DNA of 9,536 nt from Alistipes sp. Lineage in GTDB: Bacteria > Bacteroidota > Bacteroidia > Bacteroidales > Rikenellaceae. The number at the start of each line of letters is the position of its first letter. Position 1 is the stretch's first letter. The stretch covers positions 1 to 9,536 of the forward strand of contig JAFLRS010000066.1 in assembly GCA_022511355.1 (NCBI GenBank), given 5' to 3'. Below, in pieces: positions 1-7,830 of the stretch. Made by a program: the position numbers and the translations under genes. The notes under the pieces were generated by a model, which was not told the origin of the DNA, ran no database searches, and saw nothing but the letters and a program-made list of their open reading frames with translations.

Positions 1-1877
1 ACCGGAGCCTCGACCTCCTTCGCCATCATGATAAGGTCGGCAAACTCGTCGATAACTACAACTATATAAGGCATATATGCGTGGCCGTTGGCCGGATTCA
101 GACGGCGGTTCACGAATTTCTCGTTATACTCCACGATATTCTTCGCGGCAGCCTTCTTGCACAACTCCAAACGATTGCCCATCTCGATGCACAACGCCTG
201 CAGCGTGTTCACCGCCTTCTTCGGGTCGGTAATTATGGCGTCCTCCTCCGACTCCATCTTGGCAAGGAAATGCTTCTCGAGACGCGCATAGAGCGAAAAC
301 TCTACCATCTTGGGGTCGATAAGCACGAATTTGAGCTGTGCGGGATGCTTGCGGTAAAGCAGCGAAGTTATTATCGCATTCAAACCTACCGACTTGCCCT
401 GACCCGTGGCTCCCGCAACCAGCAAGTGCGGCATCTTCGCAAGGTCGAATACGTAGTTCTCGTTCTGAATCGTGCGGCCGATAACTATCGGCAGCTCCGC
501 TTCGAACTGCTGGAAACGCTTCGACAATACCGCCGAACGCATCGAGACAATCTCTTTGTCGCGATTGGGGACCTCGATTCCGATTGTTCCGCGACCCGGA
601 ATAGGCGCTATGATTCGAATGCCCAAAGCTTTGAGACTCTGTGCAATGTCGTTTTCGAGTCCTCGAATCTTCGCAATCTTGACGCCCTGCTCCTGCACTA
701 TCTCATAAAGCGTGACAGTAGGTCCAACCGTGGCCTTCATGTCGCGAATGGGAATGCCGAAGTTCGCCAGCGTCTCCTCGATACGATGCTTGTTGTAGGT
801 AATCTCCTCATCGGTGACGTGTGAATCGGAACTATGCTCCTCCAGCAGCTCCGGCGACGGACGATGATAGTTGTGCAAATCCTTCATCGGGTCATACAGC
901 GTGCCTATCTCGTGTTCGCCCACCTGCTGTTCGCGGTGCTCTTCCACCACTATCTGACCCAAACCGCTCTGTCGGGGAGCATCCTCCTCAGCTTCGCTGT
1001 CACCTTCCGGCTCTTCGGATTCTTCAGGTTCTTCGGGCCCGGCAATCTCCTCCTCGCTATCCTCTTCAGGCAGCTGCGGACCCTCGACAATAGGTTCCTG
1101 CTCCTCCTCGGGCAACTCCGGTTCATCGTCGAAGAACTCCTCCTCCGATTCGGGCCCCTCGGGGCGCAACTCCTCGCTCTCTCTCAAAAATTCGTCGAAA
1201 TTCTGCTCCTTTTTGCGTCGTCTGAAGAACCTCGGCATGGAGTGAGAGACCGAATCCCAAATGGCTTCGCCGCCGTCTACAACCGCCGTACCCGCCGTAT
1301 TTACCGTATTTATAAAATTGGTGTTGATGAGAACTCCCGTAAATATCCATCCTACAACCAGAAAAATAATGTTGCCGACCGGACCTATTACCTTTCCTAT
1401 CTCCCTCATCACGAAAACTCCGAAGCCTCCGCCCCAGCCGCTGTGGAAAACACCCCATTTGTCGCCGAATGCGAGTCCGAGGGTGAGCGAACCGAAAATC
1501 AGGACGAGCATACAGCAGAGCAGCAGCCGGTTAATGAATCGCGGACGGCGCCGTATGATGCGAACTCCGATGAGCATAGTCATTACAGGAACCAAAATTC
1601 CGAAAACGCCGAATGATTGGCCTACAATGGCGTCGGCGATATATGCACCGTAGGTCCCGCACGCGTTGCTTATCGTGCGGCCTCCCTCGTAGTCGCTGAG
1701 GCCCGGATGCAGAATGGCGTAATCGGCCTTCCACGTCGCATAATAGAACAATATGGACATCAGCGCATAAAATCCCGCCGCCAACAGCGTCAGACCGATT
1801 CCCCATCTGATATTCTCTTTGCCCGTGCGTTTGCCGTCAGACGGCGCAGCTTCGGTGTTCTTATCTTTTACAGCCAT
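1..1877 (-). CDS. ftsK: DNA translocase FtsK, 3'-truncated by window edge
   Basis: This is a membrane-anchored hexameric ATPase that pumps DNA at the division septum and coordinates late chromosome segregation. The gene starts at ATG 1877 and runs off the window, leaving 625 codons. Seen in the translation: four hydrophobic segments (about residues 26-47, 80-107, 117-138, 152-184), a very Glu/Pro-rich linker (about 225-305), the conserved alpha/beta region from about 355, Walker A GATGQGKS at 489-496 (Lys495) and Walker B VVVIDEFADL with Asp610-Glu611. The rest of the beta domain and the gamma (KOPS-reading) domain lie outside. The ATG is chosen because it gives a short charged N-terminus (MAVKDKNTEA) before the first helix; it follows murI by 33 bases. 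No Shine-Dalgarno sequence is visible. The family call is secure; SpoIIIE naming is possible, but the N-terminal layout fits Bacteroidota FtsK. Confidence 0.96.
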   Translation of the reverse strand, partial: MAVKDKNTEAAPSDGKRTGKENIRWGIGLTLLAAGFYALMSILFYYATWKADYAILHPGLSDYEGGRTISNACGTYGAYIADAIVGQSFGVFGILVPVMTMLIGVRIIRRRPRFINRLLLCCMLVLIFGSLTLGLAFGDKWGVFHSGWGGGFGVFVMREIGKVIGPVGNIIFLVVGWIFTGVLINTNFINTVNTAGTAVVDGGEAIWDSVSHSMPRFFRRRKKEQNFDEFLRESEELRPEGPESEEEFFDDEPELPEEEQEPIVEGPQLPEEDSEEEIAGPEEPEESEEPEGDSEAEEDAPRQSGLGQIVVEEHREQQVGEHEIGTLYDPMKDLHNYHRPSPELLEEHSSDSHVTDEEITYNKHRIEETLANFGIPIRDMKATVGPTVTLYEIVQEQGVKIAKIRGLENDIAQSLKALGIRIIAPIPGRGTIGIEVPNRDKEIVSMRSAVLSKRFQQFEAELPIVIGRTIQNENYVFDLAKMPHLLVAGATGQGKSVGLNAIITSLLYRKHPAQLKFVLIDPKMVEFSLYARLEKHFLAKMESEEDAIITDPKKAVNTLQALCIEMGNRLELCKKAAAKNIVEYNEKFVNRRLNPANGHAYMPYIVVVIDEFADLIMMAKEVEAP

Positions 1878-1881
1878 AAAT

Positions 1882-1915
1882 CAAAATTATAATTAATTCG
1901 GCAATTTGTTTCAAA
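1882..1915 (-). promoter_or_regulatory. possible Bacteroidota-type promoter before ftsK
   Basis: Reading the minus strand, TTTG (1915-1912) is followed after 22 bases by TAATTTTG (1889-1882), an exact match to the Bacteroides -7 consensus TAnnTTTG. The usual spacing is about 19-21 bases, so this is slightly long. The -7 element ends only four bases before the ftsK ATG, so transcription from it would give an almost leaderless message. The area is AT-rich, which makes chance matches likely. The upstream TTTG lies in the last codons of murI. Confidence 0.22.
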
Positions 1916-2687
1916 TTTTGTCGGCAAAAGCCTTGTGTTTAAGTCGTTCGCGATACTCCTCATCTCCGAATGTGGCAAATTCGTAGTATGCTTCATTATC
2001 CGCATCGGCCTGCAAGTCGTTCATCGCAAGCAACTGCGCCGTGCGACGCGCCACCGCCTCGCCCGAATCGATAATCTCCACCCCGCGACCTTCGGCGACA
2101 CGCTCCATGACATGACGCAAAAACGGATAATGCGTGCATCCCAAAACGATTTTGTCGGCACCGGCATCCAACATAGGCTGCATTACCTTGCGGACAAGCT
2201 GTTCGGTCTCCGGTCTGTCTTCGGCATCATTCTCGACCGCCTCGACAAAACCCTCGCCTACAGCCGTGAGAATCTTCACCTTGTCGGCGTAACGCGATGC
2301 CGTCCGGCGGAACAACTCCCCTTCGAGGCTGCGGGCCGTTGCCAATACGCCGACAACTCCGCTCTGTGTGTTGAGACAGGCCGGCTTCACTGCCGGCTCC
2401 AATCCCACGAAATTTATCGACGGATAACTCTTGCGCAGATACTCGATAGCCATCGCGGTCGCCGTGTTGCACGCAACCACAATGAGCTTGCATCCGCGTT
2501 CGAGTAAAGCCCGAACCGCATCATCGGCGAAACGGCATATCTCCTCCCGCGAACGGTCGCCGTATGGACAGTTCTTCCCGTCACCGAAATAGAGCAAAGA
2601 TTCGCGGGGCAGCTTGTCACGCAACATACGCCATACGCTCAATCCCCCGAACCCCGAATCGAATACGCCTATCGGACTATTGTTCAT
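1911..2687 (-). CDS. murI: glutamate racemase
   Basis: It interconverts L- and D-glutamate in the cytoplasm and supplies D-Glu for the peptidoglycan stem peptide. The 258-residue product has the usual length for the family. It shows the N-terminal PIGVFDSGFGG motif (Asp10-Ser11), the first catalytic cysteine in VACNTATA (Cys73) and the second in GCTHYPFLR (Cys184, followed by His186). GDGKNCPYG at 36-44 matches the conserved substrate-loop region. Its ATG at 2687 lies inside the end of aroK, giving an 11-base overlap that suggests translational coupling. It ends in TGA 33 bases before ftsK. All key residues are present, so it should be active. Aspartate racemase is the nearest alternative, but the motif set fits MurI well. 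Confidence 0.97.
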   Translation of the reverse strand: MNNSPIGVFDSGFGGLSVWRMLRDKLPRESLLYFGDGKNCPYGDRSREEICRFADDAVRALLERGCKLIVVACNTATAMAIEYLRKSYPSINFVGLEPAVKPACLNTQSGVVGVLATARSLEGELFRRTASRYADKVKILTAVGEGFVEAVENDAEDRPETEQLVRKVMQPMLDAGADKIVLGCTHYPFLRHVMERVAEGRGVEIIDSGEAVARRTAQLLAMNDLQADADNEAYYEFATFGDEEYRERLKHKAFADKI

Positions 2688-3219
2688 CGCCTTTATTATA
2701 AATTCGTATAAGTTCTTCTATCAATTCCCTGTCGCTCATGCCGCCACCGTCGAGGCAATACCGCGCCTTCGCATAAAACGGTTCGCGTTCGGCAATGTCG
2801 CGCTTCATAAAAGCCTCCATCTCATCGCGCTCCATACCCTGAAGCCGCGGCCGCTTCGCGATTCCGTAAGGGGTCAGCCTGCGGACTATCTGACCCGCCG
2901 GACGACGTATATACACGGTCGTGCCCGCGTCGTTCATGAATTCGGCATTGTCGCCCCAAATCGGCGCTCCTCCGCCAGTCGAAACTATCATGTCGCCATC
3001 CTCTTCGGCTATGCGCTCCAGCAACATCCTCTCTGCGCGACGAAAATGCTCCTCACCTTCGTAACGAAATATGTCGCGAACCGATGCCTGCTCCTGCTCT
3101 TCGATAATCGTGTCGGTATCCACGAATCGCACACCCAGCCGCGAAGCTGTGCGTCGGCCGAGCGAACTCTTGCCGCAACCGGTGTATCCGACCAAAAATA
3201 TCTTTCGAAATGCAGACAT
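2677..3219 (-). CDS. aroK: shikimate kinase
   Basis: It phosphorylates shikimate at the 3-hydroxyl with ATP, the fifth step of the route to chorismate and aromatic amino acids. The 180-residue protein is full length for this small P-loop kinase. Visible features: Walker A GYTGCGKSS at 11-19 (Lys17); VDTD with Asp34 and Asp36, matching the Mg and shikimate aspartates; FRRAE at 59-63 with the substrate arginine; the TGGGAP loop at 81-86; a lid segment KRPRL at 122-126; and REPFYAKA at 145-152, matching the conserved RxxxYxxxA element. The start at 3219 is ten bases after the parC stop, and the stop codon sits inside murI. Gluconate kinase is a remote relative, but the DxD and GGG pattern fits shikimate kinase. 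No other aromatic-pathway gene is in the window. Confidence 0.95.
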   Translation of the reverse strand: MSAFRKIFLVGYTGCGKSSLGRRTASRLGVRFVDTDTIIEEQEQASVRDIFRYEGEEHFRRAERMLLERIAEEDGDMIVSTGGGAPIWGDNAEFMNDAGTTVYIRRPAGQIVRRLTPYGIAKRPRLQGMERDEMEAFMKRDIAEREPFYAKARYCLDGGGMSDRELIEELIRIYNKGDEQ

Positions 3220-3229
3220 ATTCTCAATG

Positions 3230-5956
3230 TCAGAACAAATCGAGTTGGGCAGGGTCTATCGGTTCGTCGAGATCGTTGCGCGGACGCTCGATTTCAATCT
3301 TGACGCCGCTCTCCGTCTCCGTCACTGCTGCCGGCACATCTTCCGCAACTTCGATCTCCTCCGCCGGCCCGTTAATGTCGGCGCTGTCTGCCGTCATATC
3401 CTCCTCGGGCTCTTCAGCAGGCTCGGGTTCGATGAAGGTAAGCGTGTCTATATCGTAAGTACTCAGGCGTTTGCCCTTTGCGCGGTGACTCTTTACTCCG
3501 ATAAATTCATCCACGTCGATCTCATCGGCCGGACGCGTGGCATGAACCCCCTTGTAGGTTATTCGCAGCTTCGCACCAGCCTTGTCGGTAATGCAGATGA
3601 GTTTGCTCTGACCGTTTTCGTCGAGGAAGAACTGCATCTTGTCCGTCATCTCGAGAGGGAAGCGTTTCATATAGAAATATCCCTGCTCGCTGTCGAAATA
3701 ACAGAGCGAATAGACGGTGTCGGACGAGAACTTCTGAACCATGACCGTCTCGTCGGGGAAGTGTTGCTGCGTGTCGTATCCTGTTATATAATATTGATTT
3801 TTGGAGGTCCAGACCGCTATTTTGTCGTCGCCCTTGAACTCTCCGAGCAACGTTCCCCGGCCGTCGTCGTTCAAACGGTGGATATCCTCGTCAAACCATA
3901 TGTTGCGACCGCCCAAAGTGGATGCTCTGCGCTCTTTCAGCACGATTTTGTGTATGCCGTAGCGTGAGAACAGATTTCCCTGACTCTGGCGGCCTTTGAT
4001 TGCCAAAGTGGAGAAATCCAAATCCACAATCAGCTTTTTAAGACGCGGGCGCGGCTTGAAGTAAACCTTCAGTACCTCGGCCTCACCGTTCGGATTTACA
4101 GACATATACAAAATTTCGCTCTTGGGCGTGCCCTTGGTCATGTCGTATACCTTGTCGCGGGTGATGCTCTTGATGGCGCAACGCTTCATCATTATGGGGC
4201 CGTTCTTGCCGTCCCGATACATAATGTTGTATATCGTGCGCTCGTCGTTGCGCTTGAAGACGCCTATATAATATATATTTTTGTCGAAGAAAGCCTTGTC
4301 GCTCACCTTCGTAATCACGTAGCGGCCATCCTTGAGTATCACTATTACATCGTCGATGTCCGAGCAGTCGCATACGAATTTGGAATCTTTCATCGATTTG
4401 CCTATTCCGAAGAATCCTTCTGCGCTGTCTACATAGAGCTTCGCATTGGTGACTGCGACTTTGGTGGCCTCGATGGAGTCGAATGCGCGTATCTCGCTGC
4501 GCCGCTCGCGACCGTCGCCGTATTTCTCGCGGATACGTTCGTAGTAGGCTACCGCATAATCCGTAAGATGGTCCAAATCGTACTTCGTCTGCTTGATTTC
4601 AGCCTCTATGCGTTTGATTTCGCTGTCGGCCTTATCGGTGTCGTAACGCGAAATTCTGATGAACCGCAATTCGGTGAGTTTCTGAACGTCATCTATCGTC
4701 ACCTCACGGCGAAGTTTGCTCTTGAAAGGCTCCAATCCCTTGTCAACCGCCGCGTATGCATCTTCGCGGGTTTTGCAACCTTCGATAAGTTGATAAAGTT
4801 TGTTCTCTATAAAGATTCGTTCGAGCGATGCCGCATGCCAAGCTTCGTTAAGCTCGTTGAGTTTGATTTCGAGTTCGCGTCCCAGCAATGCACGCGTATG
4901 GTCGGCCGAACGGCGCAAAATCTCGCTCACGCCCATAAACGCAGGCTTGTCATCGACAATCACGCAAGCATTAGGCGCAATCGACACCTCGCAGTCGGTA
5001 AATGCATAGAGCGCATCTATTGTCTTGTCGCTCGATTCGTCGGCCGAGACCTGTATGACGATTTCGACCTTCTCGGCCGTATTGTCGTCTACCCTTTTTA
5101 TCTTAATCTTGCCACGGTCGTTGGCCTTCACTATCGACTCCTTGAGAGATTCGGTGGTCGTGGTGAACGGTATCTCGGTTATGGCGAGAGTGCGTTTGTC
5201 GATTTTCGATATCTTCGCCCTCACCTTTACCGCACCGCCGCGCAGACCGTCATTATAACGCGATACGTCGATCATGCCGCCTGTCGGGAAGTCGGGATAC
5301 AGCGTAAACTCCTCGCCTCTGAGGTGTGCGATACACGCATTTATCAACTCGTTGAAGTTGTGAGGCAGAATCTTCGACGCCAGACCCACGGCAATACCGT
5401 CGGCACCCTGCGCCAGCAGCAGCGGGAATTTTACGGGCAGCGTCACCGGTTCCTCATTGCGGCCGTCGTAGGACATCATCCACGAAGTGGTCTTGCGGTT
5501 GAAAACCACATCGAGAGCGAATTTCGACAAACGGGCCTCGATGTAACGTCCTGCCGCAGCTTCGTCACCCGTGAGGATGTTGCCCCAGTTGCCCTGACAA
5601 TCTATGAGCAAATCTTTTTGTCCGAGCTGCACGAGCGCGTCCTTGATGGAAGCATCGCCGTGAGGATGATACTGCATGGTTTGTCCCACGATGTTGGCCA
5701 CCTTGTTGTAGCGGCCGTCATCGACGCTCTTCATGGCATGGAGAATGCGTCTCTGCACGGGTTTCAATCCGTCCTCGAGGTGCGGCACGGCTCGCTCTAA
5801 AATGACATAGGAGGCGTAGTCCAAAAACCACGTCTTGTACATACCGGTAAGCTTGCGGACGCTATCTTCGGCTGTCAGACGTTCGAACTTTCCCGCCGTG
5901 AGCTGCGTCTGCCGCTCCCCTCCATCTTTGATTATATCTTCTCTTTCGTCAGTCAT
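3230..5956 (-). CDS. parC: DNA topoisomerase IV subunit A
   Basis: This is the DNA breakage-reunion subunit of topoisomerase IV, which with ParE unlinks daughter chromosomes and relaxes supercoils. The product has 908 residues. The winged-helix core runs from about 30 to 360, with YHPHGD at 96-101 and the catalytic tyrosine Tyr138 in AAAGRYIEARLSK. The tower and coiled-coil gate region follows at about 360-480, then a beta-pinwheel C-terminal domain at about 490-840. The gyrase-type QRRGGKG box is absent; GRQSQGN at 655-661 occupies a comparable, degenerate place, favouring ParC over GyrA, as does the adjacent ParE. Residues about 843-908 form an acidic, probably disordered tail ending in QLDLF. 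The quinolone-site residues are Ala102 (E. coli GyrA Ser83) and Asp106 (GyrA Asp87). The start is 11 bases after the parE stop, with a purine-rich AAGAGAG before it. Confidence 0.95.
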   Translation of the reverse strand: MTDEREDIIKDGGERQTQLTAGKFERLTAEDSVRKLTGMYKTWFLDYASYVILERAVPHLEDGLKPVQRRILHAMKSVDDGRYNKVANIVGQTMQYHPHGDASIKDALVQLGQKDLLIDCQGNWGNILTGDEAAAGRYIEARLSKFALDVVFNRKTTSWMMSYDGRNEEPVTLPVKFPLLLAQGADGIAVGLASKILPHNFNELINACIAHLRGEEFTLYPDFPTGGMIDVSRYNDGLRGGAVKVRAKISKIDKRTLAITEIPFTTTTESLKESIVKANDRGKIKIKRVDDNTAEKVEIVIQVSADESSDKTIDALYAFTDCEVSIAPNACVIVDDKPAFMGVSEILRRSADHTRALLGRELEIKLNELNEAWHAASLERIFIENKLYQLIEGCKTREDAYAAVDKGLEPFKSKLRREVTIDDVQKLTELRFIRISRYDTDKADSEIKRIEAEIKQTKYDLDHLTDYAVAYYERIREKYGDGRERRSEIRAFDSIEATKVAVTNAKLYVDSAEGFFGIGKSMKDSKFVCDCSDIDDVIVILKDGRYVITKVSDKAFFDKNIYYIGVFKRNDERTIYNIMYRDGKNGPIMMKRCAIKSITRDKVYDMTKGTPKSEILYMSVNPNGEAEVLKVYFKPRPRLKKLIVDLDFSTLAIKGRQSQGNLFSRYGIHKIVLKERRASTLGGRNIWFDEDIHRLNDDGRGTLLGEFKGDDKIAVWTSKNQYYITGYDTQQHFPDETVMVQKFSSDTVYSLCYFDSEQGYFYMKRFPLEMTDKMQFFLDENGQSKLICITDKAGAKLRITYKGVHATRPADEIDVDEFIGVKSHRAKGKRLSTYDIDTLTFIEPEPAEEPEEDMTADSADINGPAEEIEVAEDVPAAVTETESGVKIEIERPRNDLDEPIDPAQLDLF
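3233..3247 (-). other. C-terminal QLDLF, candidate sliding-clamp-binding motif of ParC
   Basis: The last five codons of parC before TGA encode Gln904-Leu-Asp-Leu-Phe908. This matches the bacterial beta-clamp-binding pentapeptide consensus QL(S/D)LF exactly. It follows a tail of roughly 65 acidic residues, which would place the motif on a flexible tether, as is common for clamp partners. The match is seen directly; clamp binding is inference. Confidence 0.5.
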
Positions 5957-5960
5957 AAAA

Positions 5961-5967
5961 CTCTCTT
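5961..5967 (-). promoter_or_regulatory. possible ribosome binding site of parC
   Basis: Minus-strand AAGAGAG lies four bases before the parC ATG and directly after the parE TAG. It is the most purine-rich leader in the block and is one of the few here that resembles a Shine-Dalgarno sequence. It supports the ATG at 5956 as the true start. Bacteroidota depend little on Shine-Dalgarno pairing, so the role is tentative. Confidence 0.35.
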
Positions 5968-7827
5968 CTAAATGTTGTCTACGAGGTCCTCCTCGATTCT
6001 CAGATTGTCAATGATGAACAGCTGGCGGTCGATGGTGTTCTTGCCCATATAGAACTCCAGCATATCGTGAATAGGATCGTCTTTGGTGAGTCGAACCTTG
6101 TCGAGCCGCATATTTTCGCCTATGAACTCTTTGAACTCGTCGGCCGAAATCTCGCCGAGACCTTTGAATCGCGTAATCTCGGCCGATGCACCGCATTTGC
6201 GTATGGCCTTTTCGCGTTCGTCGTCCGAATAGCAATAGTATGTCTCCTTCTTGTTTCTCACGCGGAACAGCGGCGTTTGCAGAATATAGAGGTGACCGCC
6301 GCGGATTACATCGGGGAAGAACTGCAGGAAGAACGAGGTCATAAGCAGCCGGATATGCATACCGTCCACATCGGCGTCGGTGGCGATGATAACCTTGTTG
6401 TAGCGCAGATTCTCCATACCCTCCTCGATATTGAGCGCCGCCTGCAACAGATTAAACTCTTCGTTTTCGTATACCACCTTTTTGGTGAGTCCGTAGCTGT
6501 TGAGCGGCTTTCCGCGCAGCGAGAATACGGCCTGCGTGCGGACATCGCGACTCGCCGTTATCGAACCCGACGCCGAATTACCCTCGGTAATGAATATCAT
6601 CGACTGTTCGGCCAGTTCGTGTTTGTCGGTGAGGTGTATTTTGCAGTCGCGCAGTTTGCGATTGTTGAGCGACACCTTTTTTGCCATTTCGCGGGCTTTC
6701 TTCTGAACTCCCGATATAGCCTTGCGCTCTTTTTCGTTGTCGATAATCTTCTTTTGCAGAATCTGAGCCGTCTCCGTATGCTTGTGCAGATAGTCGTCGA
6801 GATGCTTGCCCAAAAAGTCGCCGACGAACTGACGCATCGAGACTCCCGGTTCTATCTCTTTGGAACCGAGCTTGATTTTGGTCTGCGATTCGAATACGGG
6901 GTCGGTGACCTTGACCGATATGGCCGCAATTATCGAGGTGCGTATGTCCGAAGGGTCGTAATCTTTGTGGTAGAACTCCTTGACTGTCTTCGCGACCGCC
7001 TCGCGGAATGCAGCCTGATGCGTTCCGCCCTGCGAGGTGTATTGTCCGTTCACGAACGACCAGTAACTTTCACCGTAACCCGTTCCGTGAGTTATAACAA
7101 CCTCTATGTCGTCGCCCGAAAGATGAACGGGCGGATATAGAGGTTCGTCGGACATGGTGTCGTTCACAAGGTCGAGAAGTCCGTTCTTCGAGACGTAGGT
7201 CTGACCGTTTAGCACGAATGTGAGTCCCAGATTGAGATAGGTGTAATTCTTCACCATCTGCTCCACGAACTCCATATTGTAGCTGTATTCGCCGAAGACT
7301 TCGGTATCGACGCGGAACGAGATGAATGTTCCGTTCTTTTCGTTCACGCCGCTCTCCCATCGGTCGCTGACCTCGAGACCTTTGGCGAAAGTTACGGTTC
7401 TGGCCTCGCCGTCACGCACCGAACGGGCGGTGAATTCGCTCGACAGCATATTCACGGCCTTAACGCCCACGCCGTTCAGACCTACGGTCTTCTTGAAGGC
7501 CGAACCTTCGTATTTGGCACCGGTGTTCATCTCGCTGACAGCCGCGGCAAGCGACTTGAGCGGAATTCCTCGTCCGTAGTCGCGAACCGTCACCACGTTG
7601 TCGCTGATGCCTATCTCTATCGACTTTCCGGCACCCATTATAAACTCGTCCACCGAGTTGTCTACAACCTCCTTGATAAGCACATAGATACCGTCATCGG
7701 ACTGTGTGCCGTCGCCCAGCTTGCCAATGTACATTCCGGGACGCAGGCGGATGTGTTCGCGCGGACTTAAAGTCTTTATGGCGTCGTCGCCATAATCGGC
7801 AATGTTTTTATTTTTCAATTCAGACAT
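5968..7827 (-). CDS. parE: DNA topoisomerase IV subunit B
   Basis: This is the ATPase subunit of topoisomerase IV; it captures and passes the transported DNA segment through the ParC gate. It has 619 residues, typical of ParE and shorter than most GyrB. The GHKL ATPase domain shows Glu53 and Asn57 in KEVVDNSVDE, Asp83 in RDYGRGIP and the GLNGVGVKAV lid at 117-126. The transducer has QTK at 315-317 (Lys317). The TOPRIM domain carries EGNSASG at 415-421 and TDADVDGMH at 483-491 with Asp484, Asp486 and Asp488. The C-terminal tail follows FKGLGEI at 554-560. The motif EGNSA has Asn417 where gyrase/topo IV B subunits usually have Asp. The start is three bases after the upstream acyltransferase stop. 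Pairing with a non-gyrase A subunit next door supports ParE. Confidence 0.95.
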   Translation of the reverse strand: MSELKNKNIADYGDDAIKTLSPREHIRLRPGMYIGKLGDGTQSDDGIYVLIKEVVDNSVDEFIMGAGKSIEIGISDNVVTVRDYGRGIPLKSLAAAVSEMNTGAKYEGSAFKKTVGLNGVGVKAVNMLSSEFTARSVRDGEARTVTFAKGLEVSDRWESGVNEKNGTFISFRVDTEVFGEYSYNMEFVEQMVKNYTYLNLGLTFVLNGQTYVSKNGLLDLVNDTMSDEPLYPPVHLSGDDIEVVITHGTGYGESYWSFVNGQYTSQGGTHQAAFREAVAKTVKEFYHKDYDPSDIRTSIIAAISVKVTDPVFESQTKIKLGSKEIEPGVSMRQFVGDFLGKHLDDYLHKHTETAQILQKKIIDNEKERKAISGVQKKAREMAKKVSLNNRKLRDCKIHLTDKHELAEQSMIFITEGNSASGSITASRDVRTQAVFSLRGKPLNSYGLTKKVVYENEEFNLLQAALNIEEGMENLRYNKVIIATDADVDGMHIRLLMTSFFLQFFPDVIRGGHLYILQTPLFRVRNKKETYYCYSDDEREKAIRKCGASAEITRFKGLGEISADEFKEFIGENMRLDKVRLTKDDPIHDMLEFYMGKNTIDRQLFIIDNLRIEEDLVDNI

Positions 7828-7830
7828 ATC

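Noticed and set aside
3071..3967. 298-codon plus-strand open frame spanning the aroK-parC junction
   Set aside because: It crosses two well-supported minus-strand genes, is in mirror register only over parC, and its translation shows no recognisable domain.
4568..5800. 410-codon open frame on the plus strand opposite parC, with similar ones at 6067-7140 (parE), 81-824 and 834-1616 (ftsK) and 1935-2507 (murI)
   Set aside because: Each lies in exact codon register with the gene on the other strand, so plus-strand stops would need TTA, CTA or TCA codons in that gene. These genes avoid those codons, which keeps the mirror frame open. The translations are Arg/Leu/His-rich with no family motifs.
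3230..7827. Calling the topoisomerase pair gyrA/gyrB
   Set aside because: No QRRGGKG gyrase box in the A subunit, a degenerate GRQSQGN instead, a ParE-like 619-residue B subunit, and adjacent parE-parC order typical of topoisomerase IV.
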